64,000 nucleotides of DNA, taken from assembly GCA_002162095.1 (NCBI GenBank), contig CP021424.1:1116001-1180000 (forward strand). The letters run 5' to 3'. The notes under the pieces were generated by a model that saw nothing but the letters and a program-made list of their open reading frames with translations, made no database searches and was not told where the DNA came from. This document shows positions 7,215 through 16,700 of the stretch, piece by piece. How positions within the stretch are numbered: the stretch's first letter is position 1; each line of letters begins with the position of its first letter. Source of the DNA: Armatimonadetes bacterium Uphvl-Ar2. GTDB lineage: Bacteria; Armatimonadota; Fimbriimonadia; Fimbriimonadales; Fimbriimonadaceae. The position numbers were made by a program, and so were the translations under genes.

Positions 7215-8558
7215 GTGGGCAAGCGAGCCGGAACTTACCACCGTTGGCGTCGCCGCCTGGCCCCGGCCCGGAATCTGAGAACTCCCTTCTTCCGGCTGGG
7301 GCTCGGCGTCTTCGTAGGGCTCATCGGGCTCGTCCTTAGTTTTCAATCCCTCATTCTCCCGGGCGTCTTGGCCGTGGATGGCTGGTGGATTGAGTTCAAT
7401 CGCCGGATCTTTGGCAACGAGCGGGCGGAATACGCCACTCACTTCCTGGGCGGCATCCTCATCTTCGGGGGCATCGCGGTGGCCATCTCGGGTTATCGCA
7501 TGGGCCTGCGCCGACTGCGGGAGATGCTGGACCCCAGCACCGTGAACACTGGGCCGGGTTCCGGGCCGACCGTGATGGACGCCTATAAGCGCCGCGCGCA
7601 GCTCGCCTTGGGGCCGCGCGTGGTGGCCATTGGGGGTGGCACGGGGCTCAGCACCCTCCTGCGAGGCCTCAAGAATCACACCGCCAACATCACCGCGGTG
7701 GTGACGGTGACCGACGACGGGGGCAGCAGCGGCCGTTTGGTGCAAGAGATGGGCATCCTCCCGCCTGGCGACCTGCGTAACTGCCTGGTGGCCCTGGCCA
7801 ATGCCGAAGGCCGCATGACGGACCTCTTTCAGCACCGTTTCCGCGATGCTGCCGGCTCTCTCTCGGGCCACAGCATCGGCAACTTGCTCCTCGCCGCCCT
7901 GATTGACCAAGCCCGGGGCGACGTGGACGAGGCTCTGCGCGTAGCCAGTGAGGTTCTCAACATTCGCGGTCGCGTGGTGCCCACCACCACCCGCAGCGTG
8001 GTGCTGCGCGCCCAGATGGAAGACGGGAGCGAACTGACCGGCGAAACCCGCATTGCGGCCTCGGACAAGCGCATCCGCCGCCTCTATTTGGACCCCCCCC
8101 ACGTGGAACCCCACCCCGCCGCGCTGGAGGCTATCGCCGAAGCGGACCTCATTATCATTGGCCCGGGGAGCGTGTACACCTCAGTGCTTCCCAATCTTTT
8201 GGTGGAAGGCCTGGCCAATGCCCTCAACCAGGCTAAGGTGCCGCGCGTGTACGTGTGCAACGTGATGACGCAGAAGGGCGAAAGCGACTCCTTCACCGCC
8301 GCTGAGCACATCATGGCCCTGGAGGCCAACATCCCGACCCGGGTGGTGGACCACGTGCTGGTGAACACCGGGGTGCCGAGTTCGCAGGCCCTGGAACGGT
8401 ACCGCGAGAGCGCGCAGGAGTTCGTCGCCCCCGATATTGACCGGATCCATGCCCTGGGCTACATCGTGGTGCCGGGTGACCTGATGAGTGAAACCGACGT
8501 GGTCCGCCACGACCCCGTGCGCCTGGCCAACCGCGTGATGGACGTGCTCTACCGATGA
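7215..8558 (+). CDS. yvcK: YvcK-family (gluconeogenesis factor) protein with two N-terminal membrane helices
   Basis: 447 residues. Residues about 25-48 and 75-95 are transmembrane helices. From about residue 135 the YvcK/CofD-like fold begins: VVAIGGGTGLSTLLRGLK, TVTDDGGSSGRL, LPPGDLRNCLVALA, GHSIGNLLLAAL and IIIGPGSVYTSVLPNLLV. YvcK proteins bind UDP-sugars and support cell shape and peptidoglycan precursor supply under gluconeogenic growth. Bacillus YvcK lacks membrane helices; membrane-anchored forms occur in some other phyla. The start is GTG 7215. It overlaps gmk by four bases (ATGA), so the two are translationally coupled. Confidence 0.9.
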   Translation: MGKRAGTYHRWRRRLAPARNLRTPFFRLGLGVFVGLIGLVLSFQSLILPGVLAVDGWWIEFNRRIFGNERAEYATHFLGGILIFGGIAVAISGYRMGLRRLREMLDPSTVNTGPGSGPTVMDAYKRRAQLALGPRVVAIGGGTGLSTLLRGLKNHTANITAVVTVTDDGGSSGRLVQEMGILPPGDLRNCLVALANAEGRMTDLFQHRFRDAAGSLSGHSIGNLLLAALIDQARGDVDEALRVASEVLNIRGRVVPTTTRSVVLRAQMEDGSELTGETRIAASDKRIRRLYLDPPHVEPHPAALEAIAEADLIIIGPGSVYTSVLPNLLVEGLANALNQAKVPRVYVCNVMTQKGESDSFTAAEHIMALEANIPTRVVDHVLVNTGVPSSQALERYRESAQEFVAPDIDRIHALGYIVVPGDLMSETDVVRHDPVRLANRVMDVLYR

Positions 8559-9127
8559 GCCTGGGGCAGTTAATCATCCTAAGCGGCCCGAGCGGCGTGG
8601 GCAAAGACACGGTGCTGGACCGCTGGCGCGCCCGCAACCCCCTGGTGAAGCGCGTGGTGACCTACACTACCCGGGCTCCGCGCCCCGGCGAAGAGGATGG
8701 TGAGGATTACCATTTCCGATCGAGCTCAGAGTTCTTAGCTTTGGCCGAACAGGGTGCCTTCCTCGAATGGAAAGAGGTGCACGGTAACCTTTACGCCACG
8801 CCCCTGGCCGATATGGAGCAGATGCTGGCCGACGGCCTGTGGGCGATCCTGAAGATCGACGTGCAAGGTGCGGCCGAAGCCGTGCAAAGACGCCCGGATG
8901 CACTTTCTATCTTCCTGCTGCCCCCCTCGCGCGAGGAATTAGAGCGACGCCTGCGCGGCCGGGGCACGGAAGACGAAGCCAAGGTGCAGCAACGCCTGGA
9001 GAACGCCCTGCGCGAGCTGGACGCCGCCGGGGACTATGCCCACCAAGTGGTGAATCTGGACGTAGAAACCTGTGTGGACGACCTGGAACGGATCGTCCGG
9101 GAGCACCTGTGCCCACCGTCGTCTTAG
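8555..9127 (+). CDS. gmk: Guanylate kinase
   Basis: 190 residues. P-loop LSGPSGVGKDTVLDRW at the N-terminus, then TTRAPRPGEEDGEDYHF (GMP-binding), GAFLEWKEVHGNLYATP and the lid/C-terminal region. It phosphorylates GMP to GDP with ATP in the cytoplasm. The start overlaps the yvcK stop (ATGA) and the 3' end overlaps coaBC by 19 bases. The gmk-rpoZ-coaBC order common in bacteria is kept except that no rpoZ lies between. Confidence 0.95.
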   Translation: MSLGQLIILSGPSGVGKDTVLDRWRARNPLVKRVVTYTTRAPRPGEEDGEDYHFRSSSEFLALAEQGAFLEWKEVHGNLYATPLADMEQMLADGLWAILKIDVQGAAEAVQRRPDALSIFLLPPSREELERRLRGRGTEDEAKVQQRLENALRELDAAGDYAHQVVNLDVETCVDDLERIVREHLCPPSS

Positions 9128-10332
9128 GCATCACCGGCAGCGTGGCCGCCTACCGCGCCGCCGACCTGGCACGCGACCTGATGCGAGCGGGGTTCACCGT
9201 GCGCGCCTGCCTCACCGAAGGTGCGCAGGAGTTCGTGCAGCCGGCGTTGTTCGAGGCGCTCACCGGGCAACCGGTATTGCAATCGGCCTTTGACGAGCCC
9301 GAACCCGGGCGTATGGCGCACATTGATTGGGCGCGGCAGGCGGATCTCTTGCTCATCGCCCCGGCTACCGCGCACACTCTCAACCGCCTCGCCGCTGGTA
9401 TCGCCGATGACATGCTCACCACCATCGCCCTGGTCTATGATGGCCCCGTGGTGGTGGCCCCGGCCATGAACCCCAGCATGCTGGCCCACCCGGCCACCCA
9501 GGCCAGCCTGCAGACGCTGCAAGAGCGCGGCGTGGTGGTGGTGGACCCCGTGGGCGGGCTGGTGGCCTGCGGCGAAGAAGGCCAGGGCAAGCTGGCTGCC
9601 AACGAGACAATTTTGCAGACCGCCCTCGCGGCCGCCCAGCAGGGAAAGGCCCTGGAGGGCCAGCGCGTGCTCATCACCAGCGGTCCCACCCAGGAGGCGA
9701 TTGATGATGTGCGCTACCTCAGCAACCGCAGCAGCGGGCGCATGGGCGCGGCCCTGGCCCAAGCCGCCCTGATGCAGGGCGCCGAGGTGACCGTGGTGAC
9801 CGGCCCCACCGCCGTGAGCCTGCCCGGCCGGGCGCGGGTGATCCGCGTGAAATCCGCCCTGGAAATGCAAGCCGTCGTGCTGGCCGAAGCCCCGACCACC
9901 CACTGGGTGGTGGGCGCCGCCGCCGTGGCCGACTACCGCCCCGTGCAACGCCTGAGCGGCAAGCGCCGCCGCGACGGTGACCGCTGGATGCTGGAACTCG
10001 AACCCAACCCCGACATCATTGCCAGTGTGGCCGCCATGGCCCCCGAGGCCATGCGCATCGCCTTTGCTGCCGAGAGTGGCGAAGACCTGGACTATGTGCG
10101 CCAGAAAGCCGCTCGCAAGGGGGTGCACGCCATCGCCATGAACGATGTCTCCCAGCCCGGTATCGGGTTCGAAAGTGAGTTCAACGCCCTCAGTCTCATC
10201 ACCCCGGCGGGGGTGGAGCAAAGCGGGCACCTGCCCAAGCTCGGCTGCGCGCAGTGGTTGTGGGCGCGGTTACTCGCGCACCATCACGAGGGTGGCCTTC
10301 GCGCCGGTCTCGCCCGCGAAGTTGTGGACTGA
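9109..10332 (+). CDS. coaBC: Bifunctional phosphopantothenoylcysteine decarboxylase/synthetase CoaBC
   Basis: 407 residues from GTG 9109 (PTVVLGITGSVAAYRAADLA). CoaC half: GRMAHIDWARQADLLLIAPA with the active-site His, PAMNPSM, and CGEEGQGKLA with the catalytic Cys. CoaB half: VLITSGPTQEAIDDVRYLSN followed by RSSGRMG, VGAAAVADYRP, and a nucleotide/4'-phosphopantothenate pocket ending NDVSQPGIGFESEFN. It performs steps two and three of CoA synthesis (FMN-dependent decarboxylation after CTP-dependent ligation). The last about 20 residues run into the oppositely oriented gene, giving a 63-base convergent overlap. Confidence 0.94.
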   Translation: MPTVVLGITGSVAAYRAADLARDLMRAGFTVRACLTEGAQEFVQPALFEALTGQPVLQSAFDEPEPGRMAHIDWARQADLLLIAPATAHTLNRLAAGIADDMLTTIALVYDGPVVVAPAMNPSMLAHPATQASLQTLQERGVVVVDPVGGLVACGEEGQGKLAANETILQTALAAAQQGKALEGQRVLITSGPTQEAIDDVRYLSNRSSGRMGAALAQAALMQGAEVTVVTGPTAVSLPGRARVIRVKSALEMQAVVLAEAPTTHWVVGAAAVADYRPVQRLSGKRRRDGDRWMLELEPNPDIIASVAAMAPEAMRIAFAAESGEDLDYVRQKAARKGVHAIAMNDVSQPGIGFESEFNALSLITPAGVEQSGHLPKLGCAQWLWARLLAHHHEGGLRAGLAREVVD

Positions 10333-10929
10333 CGCCTCCAGCCGCTGGGGGGTGCCGGTCTTGGCGTCCAGGGTCCAGGTGCCGGTGGCGGTGGCGCCGT
10401 TGGTGCCCTTCTCCCGGTAGTTCATGGTCACGGTGGCCAGGCCATCGCGCTGGGAGGCCAGAACGTAGCGGATGTCCGCGCCCACCTTCAGGCCGTTCGC
10501 GCCCGGCTCCACCATCACGGTCCAGCCTTCGCCCACTTGCACCGCCTTGGGCGGGGTGATGAAGGTGGTGAGATAGGTGAGTTGGGCGGCATTGGCGGCG
10601 GCCGCGCTGGCGGGTTCCCACCGCACCAAGAGCCCGTTGGGGCCAAACCAGGCCGCCTTCTCGCGCGGGGTTTCGTCCAGCAGGCTATCTGCGCCCACCG
10701 TGATGCGGGTGCCAAGGTTGCGGCTGCGCATCATGTAAGTGCCATCCGGGCGCACCGAGGCCACGCTGCGCTCGATGCGGCCCTCGCTCTGCAGGCTGTT
10801 GGCGGCTTCCACGCGCATGGTGAGGGCGTAGACCGCTTTGTCGCCCGCGCGGGTTTCGGTGCGGAGCGACCAGGCTTCCTGCGTCCACAGGGCCCCGGCC
10901 AGGGGGAGCAAAGCGAGGAACGGTGCCAT
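10270..10929 (-). CDS. Secreted protein of unknown function
   Basis: 219 residues with a signal-peptide-like start (MAPFLALLPLAGALWTQEAW). The rest is predicted beta-rich: LRTETRAGDKAVYALTMRVE, VGEGWTVMVEPG and an RYVLASQRDG strand, reminiscent of secreted proteins that test how a converted value behaves, but no known domain is recognised. CACAAT lies eight bases upstream of the ATG as a possible leaderless -10. The 3' end overlaps coaBC by 63 bases. Probably periplasmic. Confidence 0.65.
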   Translation of the reverse strand: MAPFLALLPLAGALWTQEAWSLRTETRAGDKAVYALTMRVEAANSLQSEGRIERSVASVRPDGTYMMRSRNLGTRITVGADSLLDETPREKAAWFGPNGLLVRWEPASAAAANAAQLTYLTTFITPPKAVQVGEGWTVMVEPGANGLKVGADIRYVLASQRDGLATVTMNYREKGTNGATATGTWTLDAKTGTPQRLEASVHNFAGETGAKATLVMVRE

Positions 10930-10992
10930 GGGTATCTATTGTGACGGCTGAAAAAGGCGCGAGATTCATTCGCCTTAGCCCGCAATCCCCCT

Positions 10993-11004
10993 TATAATAC
11001 GAAT
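10993..11004 (+). promoter_or_regulatory. Leaderless -10 element
   Basis: Consensus TATAAT at 10993-10998, six bases (ACGAAT), then the ATG at 11005. There is no Shine-Dalgarno sequence. A weak -35 (TTCGCC, 10969-10974) lies 18 bases upstream. Confidence 0.65.
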
Positions 11005-12357
11005 ATGTACGGGTTGCCGTTGATTCTTGCGATGGGATGGCTGGGGCAGCAAGCGGGCACGGCGCCGGCTCTGCACCCGGAGGCGGATGCGTTCCGCGCG
11101 GGGGATAAGGCGTACATTGTGGCTCCGGCCCGGCCGGTTGCCAACTTTGATTACGTGATTTCGGCCTCTCAATCCGGGTCGTACAATGAATGGTTGCTGG
11201 TCAACCATCGGCGGCGCACGGAACAAGATTCTTCGCCCTGGCAAGCCAATACGTCTCCGGCGGCGGAGCAGAGTTTTTACAACGTGCGCCAGCATCAGGC
11301 TCGCCCCTTCCCGCCCGAGCTGCGGGGCAAGGTCGGCCAGTGGCGATTACAATCCGCGCAGTTCGACATTGTCATTTTGGAACTCAGCGAGGTCCCCCAG
11401 AACGACTATGAGCGCAATGTACTCGAAACCTGGATCGTGAATTGCCGGACCGGGAGAACGATGCAACTTCCCGCAAGATCAGGAGCAAGAGTCTTAAGCG
11501 AGGACTGGTTCCTGTTCATAGATGAAACCGGCTTGTATTTCTTGAATTGGAACAAGGAAACTCGGCCCATCAGCCTTGATCTGGCTCAATACGTACCTTT
11601 ACCCTCAAAGAACCCGCTTGAGATGCTCTTTCGGAAGCGAGGCGAAGACCAAGAGGTGGAGTGGTATGTCCTTTCAGGTGACTCAGGCACGATGGCTCGC
11701 ATTTCAAACGAAGAAGCTAGATCCAGACAGTCCGATTATCGTCCAAGCATTCGGATGATTCCGGTGCTGGATGTTGCCCACACCAGGTCTCAGTCCATTT
11801 GGGTGCGTGGATTCACTTCGGTCGATGCCGGAGATTTGAGTTCATCGGCGGTGTTTCATCTCGGCCCAGAGGGCCAACTCCCTCATGAGCTAAACACAAG
11901 ATCAAAGTTGGCCAGCGAGGTGATTGGGCGCGACTACATCATGAGTGCTGGAATCTCCAGCGAACTCAACAATGCTCGACACTACGCCTGGTATGTCCGC
12001 GATCATCAGTTTATGGTGCGAACGATTGTCGAAGTGCCTCTTACAGAATACGAGGCTTTCGTGCGTGACGTCGTGCAAAAGCGTGCGATGGAACTGGCGA
12101 GGACAACGGTGTTAGCCTTCCACGGTCACGCCAGCATGAATGATGAGAAGCTACCGTCGAGTGCAGAGTGGCGCGATGTGCTTGCGCCGCACCTCAAAGA
12201 TCGGAGCTTGCTGGACCGAGTCACTTACCTCGGTAACGGGCAAAAGCTCTCTGAGATAACGGACTTCCGAGATGGGCTTATGGGCTACGTGGACACCCCT
12301 TATGGCCGCGCCACCTTTGCCTGGGACAGCAGCGTCCGCTGGGTGCCCCGCCCCTAA
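11005..12357 (+). CDS. Secreted protein, first of a tandem paralogous pair
   Basis: 450 residues with a short hydrophobic N-terminus (MYGLPLILAMGWLGQQAG). Shared with the next gene: the N-terminal motif ALHPEADAFRAGDKAYIVAP ending RPVANFDYV, and the C-terminal VTYLGNGQKLSEI, GYVDTPYGRA and DSSVRWVP. The C-terminal part (about DEKLPSSAEWRDVLAPHLKD) resembles the end of planctomycete/armatimonad prepilin-like proteins (DNDDRLPxxxxW...LxPY). The middle of the gene is more A/T-rich than both ends. Function unknown; probably exported to the periplasm or cell surface. Confidence 0.7.
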   Translation: MYGLPLILAMGWLGQQAGTAPALHPEADAFRAGDKAYIVAPARPVANFDYVISASQSGSYNEWLLVNHRRRTEQDSSPWQANTSPAAEQSFYNVRQHQARPFPPELRGKVGQWRLQSAQFDIVILELSEVPQNDYERNVLETWIVNCRTGRTMQLPARSGARVLSEDWFLFIDETGLYFLNWNKETRPISLDLAQYVPLPSKNPLEMLFRKRGEDQEVEWYVLSGDSGTMARISNEEARSRQSDYRPSIRMIPVLDVAHTRSQSIWVRGFTSVDAGDLSSSAVFHLGPEGQLPHELNTRSKLASEVIGRDYIMSAGISSELNNARHYAWYVRDHQFMVRTIVEVPLTEYEAFVRDVVQKRAMELARTTVLAFHGHASMNDEKLPSSAEWRDVLAPHLKDRSLLDRVTYLGNGQKLSEITDFRDGLMGYVDTPYGRATFAWDSSVRWVPRP

Positions 12358-12382
12358 CCCCCACGAATTCTAGGAGACAATC

Positions 12383-13738
12383 ATGAAACTGAACCGCCCC
12401 ACCCTGGCCCTGGCGCTGCTTTGCGCGGCCCTTACCGCCCCGGCGCAGACCGCCCTCCACCCGGAGATTGACGCCTTCCGTAGCGGCGACAAGGCGTATG
12501 TGGTCGCCCCGCCCCGCCCGGTCGCGGCCTTCGACTACGTTGTGGAGGTGCAGCCTTCGTTCGATGGAGCTGAATGGATGTTAGTGCAGCACCGAAGTCG
12601 GCGCGCCCAAGACGGCGCCGCCCACATCACCGAGTCGGATTACATGCGTCCAACTGAAACGAGCCTCTACCACCCAGGGCGAAACATGGTCCGCCCCCTC
12701 CCGAGCACGTTGCCTCAGGGGCAATTGTTCCTCGACAGTGGCGTGGGAGATGTGGTGCTTCTGAGCATCATGCCGAGTGAGGCCGGTTCGCCCCCGACGT
12801 CACGCAAGTTCGCCCTGGACGTGCCCTCAGGCCGGTTGATGGAATTGTCAGATGAAAAGCACGTCTTGGTGGTGAACAACAACTGGTTCCTCACTCGGCG
12901 CGAAGATCAGCTCTCTCTGGTGAACTGGAACGGCGATCGACGTCCCATCCCCATGGACCAAACCCCGAGTCATATTCGGTCAATTGGCGAGCCCGGCCGA
13001 TTTGTCGTCGGCACCACTGACGCCAACCGGAGAATGAATTGGCATCTCGTCGACATCAATTCGGGCCGGATAGTACCCGCCGACAACGACACGGTCATCA
13101 AAGCCTATGACCTCATGGGAAACCCGCCTGGGCTCATGATTCTGCCGGAAGCTGACCGTCCGGAGTCTCACACGGCGTGGTTTGCTAACCCTGAGGGCAA
13201 AGAGTTCCTGGACTTTGCCAGCCCCACCTTCATATGGGGGACTGCCGACGGCCGACTGCCGCACGAACTGGATTCGCGCGCGGTGATTGCGGGTGATCTC
13301 GTCCAGTTTCGATATGGAGTTCCGGCCGGCTACGCCTCGGGGGCAGGGCGCAACTTGGGCGCCGCGTGGTATGTGCGCGACCGGATGATGTTTGTGAGGG
13401 CGGTGGAGGAGATGTCCATTGCGGATTACGCCAAGTACATCGCGCGATTTGTCCAAAACCGGGCCATGAACATGGCGAAGCAGGCGGGGGTGGCGCTGAA
13501 CATCTTTAGCGCGGACAACGAGGATCGCTTGCCGGAGAACGCGGGGTGGCGCGAGGCGGCTGGCCCCTATCTCAAGAACGACTCCATCCTGGGGCGGGTG
13601 ACGTACCTGGGCAACGGGGAGCGATTGACCGAGGTGCAGGACTTGCAGGGGGTGGTGGGGTTCATTGACACGCCCTACGGCCGCGCGAACATCTCCTACG
13701 ACAGCAGCGTCCGCTGGGTACCCAAGGTGACGCCGTGA
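12383..13738 (+). CDS. Secreted protein, second of a tandem paralogous pair
   Basis: 451 residues with a clear signal peptide (MKLNRPTLALALLCAALTAP, then AQT). AGGAG (12372-12376) is well spaced from the ATG. It is a paralogue of the preceding gene, 25 bases downstream: both have ALHPE.DAFR.GDKAY.VAP.RP at the start and VTYLGNG, DTPYGRA and DSSVRWVP at the end. The DNEDRLPENAGWREAAGPYL segment is like the prepilin-type C-terminal module, without the N-terminal prepilin cleavage site. The central region differs strongly between the copies. Function not recognised. Confidence 0.72.
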   Translation: MKLNRPTLALALLCAALTAPAQTALHPEIDAFRSGDKAYVVAPPRPVAAFDYVVEVQPSFDGAEWMLVQHRSRRAQDGAAHITESDYMRPTETSLYHPGRNMVRPLPSTLPQGQLFLDSGVGDVVLLSIMPSEAGSPPTSRKFALDVPSGRLMELSDEKHVLVVNNNWFLTRREDQLSLVNWNGDRRPIPMDQTPSHIRSIGEPGRFVVGTTDANRRMNWHLVDINSGRIVPADNDTVIKAYDLMGNPPGLMILPEADRPESHTAWFANPEGKEFLDFASPTFIWGTADGRLPHELDSRAVIAGDLVQFRYGVPAGYASGAGRNLGAAWYVRDRMMFVRAVEEMSIADYAKYIARFVQNRAMNMAKQAGVALNIFSADNEDRLPENAGWREAAGPYLKNDSILGRVTYLGNGERLTEVQDLQGVVGFIDTPYGRANISYDSSVRWVPKVTP

Positions 13739-13780
13739 GGTTGAGAGTACCCTGTTATATGTCACAATTATCGAACAACA

Positions 13781-16700
13781 GTGAGCAGAAAGCCAGACCT
13801 AATTAGCATTTTTGGCGAGGTGACGAGATCTTTCGTAAGTCTCTCTGATGCAAATCAATCGCTTCAGTTAGTGAATGAATGCACAAAGCATGCCCCATGG
13901 CTGCTTCCTGCTGGCACAACGGCAGCTCTTGCGGCACCAATTGTTCCTGTGCTTCTTATTGCAGCAATTGGCGCGCTTAATGCCTATGGCAACTACCAGG
14001 CATGGAAAGAACAGGCCAAACGCGACCAACTAATCGCAAACATCAAGCGAGATTTGCACGAACCATACAACACCGCGCGACAAATTGCTCTTGAACGATG
14101 GCCTGATACACCTGCGTTCGACGACCTGCAGATCGACTGGTTCCGGGTACTGGAGGCCATTACGACTGACGAAGCTGACCGGGTGATTCAGGAGATTCGC
14201 TCCACCAATCAACAATTCTGGAGTTGGTTTGCAGACTACATAAAGCCAATACTGAAGGAACTGCAAGCGGAAGTAAGATCGATCGACGCTATTCCGCTCG
14301 AGAAGCCAGAACCTATCAATGGCAATGAGTACCATTACGCGAATACGTCTATACCGTTGGTAGGCCGATCGAATGAACAAGCACTTTTGCAAGAGTTCTT
14401 GGAATGCGATCAGCCGATGGCGTGGATGCTCATGGTTGGCGGAGCCGGCAGTGGCAAGAGCCGGCTTGGCCTTTGGGCGCTAGAACAAGCGGAGGGCCTT
14501 GGATACGCAGCTGGCTTCCTCAATAAGGGCACGTCCTTCGAGTACTGGGATCGGTGGATCGTGCACCAAGACACTTTCATCATCGTCGACTATGCACTCC
14601 GCCGATCTGGAAATTTGACCAACGCGTTAGACGGCCTAAGTGGGAAGTGCAAAGGTCATAAACTACGGCTCTTGGTTATCGAAAGAAATCCCATCGGCCA
14701 TTGGATGTCCGAACTACAGGACGTTTTATGGCGCTTTGGCCCAATACCTATTGAGACCCCCTCACTCGCACCCAACACCCACGACACAATTAATCCACAA
14801 AAGCCCCCGTCGAGCGCACGATCCAACACATCATCCGGAACTCGACCTACTGGAGGTATGGCCGGCAAGAGCTCCGGGCCTGTGGGTGGTCCCCATATAG
14901 TCTTAGATTCCATGAATCGGGAAGGATCGACCGAACTTCTTACCTTGCTTGCCAAAGAAGCTAGACTACCTCCTGAATGGACAGCAGAGCGGCTAGTCGA
15001 TGCTCTTGAACTTGCTGACCCCACTCGTCGGCCACTGTTCGCACGCTTCCTTGTCGACGCAATAGTAGCCGACAAGTATCGACCTGACTGGATGGCACAA
15101 GACCTTGCTCGTCATGTACTCTATAATGATATAAGCAAGCGTTGGAAACCCCGGAACATAGATTATCTCCATGCTAATCTATCTACAGTAGCTTGTACAC
15201 TTAAAGGCGTTGATGTCAGCTGGCTGGACCAAATACAAGGCCTAGATGGGTTAGTTCCGCGCAGATCTTCTCGCACAGATGACGCGTGTCAGACGATATC
15301 ATCACTCGGCGGGGGCTATCGGGATTTACAATTGCCAAGTCACGAACCCGACACCCTTGCAGAACTTTACATACTAGATCGACTTACGGGACGCATTAAG
15401 GCCCATAATGACGAGAGTCCGGAGCAAGATACATCCAACATCTTAGCTTGCCTTTGGCATAGCCAACAGCAAGGACTATCCGCCAACTTCGATATTCACC
15501 GTAAGTTACTTGACTTGATGGGCAGACTAGCAAACAACTTTCGTAATCATCCCGGCCTGCCAACTGCGCTGACGGTGCCAGACGACCTCCCCAGCAGCGT
15601 CAAAGACGTCGTCAACTCAATTGTCTATGCACTGGATTTTACTGCTATTGATCCAGATGGCAAGATTCAGGGAACGAACTTGCCCTCATTTACGCCGGAT
15701 GCCTCAGCAGCCACAAGCTCCATCAGCCGAGCGACCTTCAGAGCTCAGGCACTATTTGCTGCAACGTATGGTAAGGAAACCACGCCTGGGGGCCAGACCG
15801 CTCTTGAACGACTACGAGAGTTGGCCTCAGAACATCGAGCTGAGCCCATGGTCCAGCACGAACTCGCAAAGGCATTGTTTAACTTAAACAATGATAGAGA
15901 AACAACTCCTGTTGGAGAAGCCGCACTTGAAGAATTGCGAGATCTTGCTTCGATACACTCTGCGGACAACAATATCCGGTTTCTTCTCGCTCAATCCCAC
16001 ACAAATGCAACGTGGAAGTTGTTATCGGTCAAGGAGCGCAGAGCACGTCTCCACGAAGCGAAGGTGCTTTCTGACGAGTATCCCCATGATGAGGCAGTAA
16101 GAGCACTATATGCCATGGCAATAACAAACTGTGTCGCAAGAGAACCTAGCTTTGACGCTAAGCTGCGATTGATCGATCAACTAGATAATCTTCAGGCAAG
16201 CTGGCCAGAGGAGATGCCAATACTAGTCGAGCTTGGCAAGGCCTTGTTTAATGCGGCATACGGTATTGAATCAACGGATTCAGGCTTGAGCTTACTTTCT
16301 AGACTGCGGTCTCTAGCTTTCAAGAACCCAGAGTGCGGGGATCTGGTCCTGATCCACGCAATGTTTCTCAACAACGCAATCGGAAAGGAGGAGAGGGTAG
16401 AGGAAAGACAGATGCTTCTCAAGGAATTGAAACTATTGGCAGCCAACTCCCCGAGCAGTGATTCCATTGTGTCTCAGTTAGCTGCCGGGCTTTACAACGC
16501 GACATTTGGCCGGGAACTCTGCAGGGAGTCGAGACGTGCTTTGGCTACTCTGCGCAAGTTATCAAGGTGGCATCCCAATCAGGCGAGTATCCGACGATTT
16601 CTCGCGATGGCTCTTAACAACAAGGTTTTCGAGGTGCTCGGAGACGCGGAACGGGGTGAATTGTTAGTCGAATTGCGGATTCTGCATTCGTCCTATCCCC

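Noticed and set aside
6990-8114. 374-codon minus-strand frame opposite yvcK
   Set aside because: His/Ala/Gly-rich antisense translation typical of GC-rich shadows; the plus strand carries complete conserved YvcK motifs.
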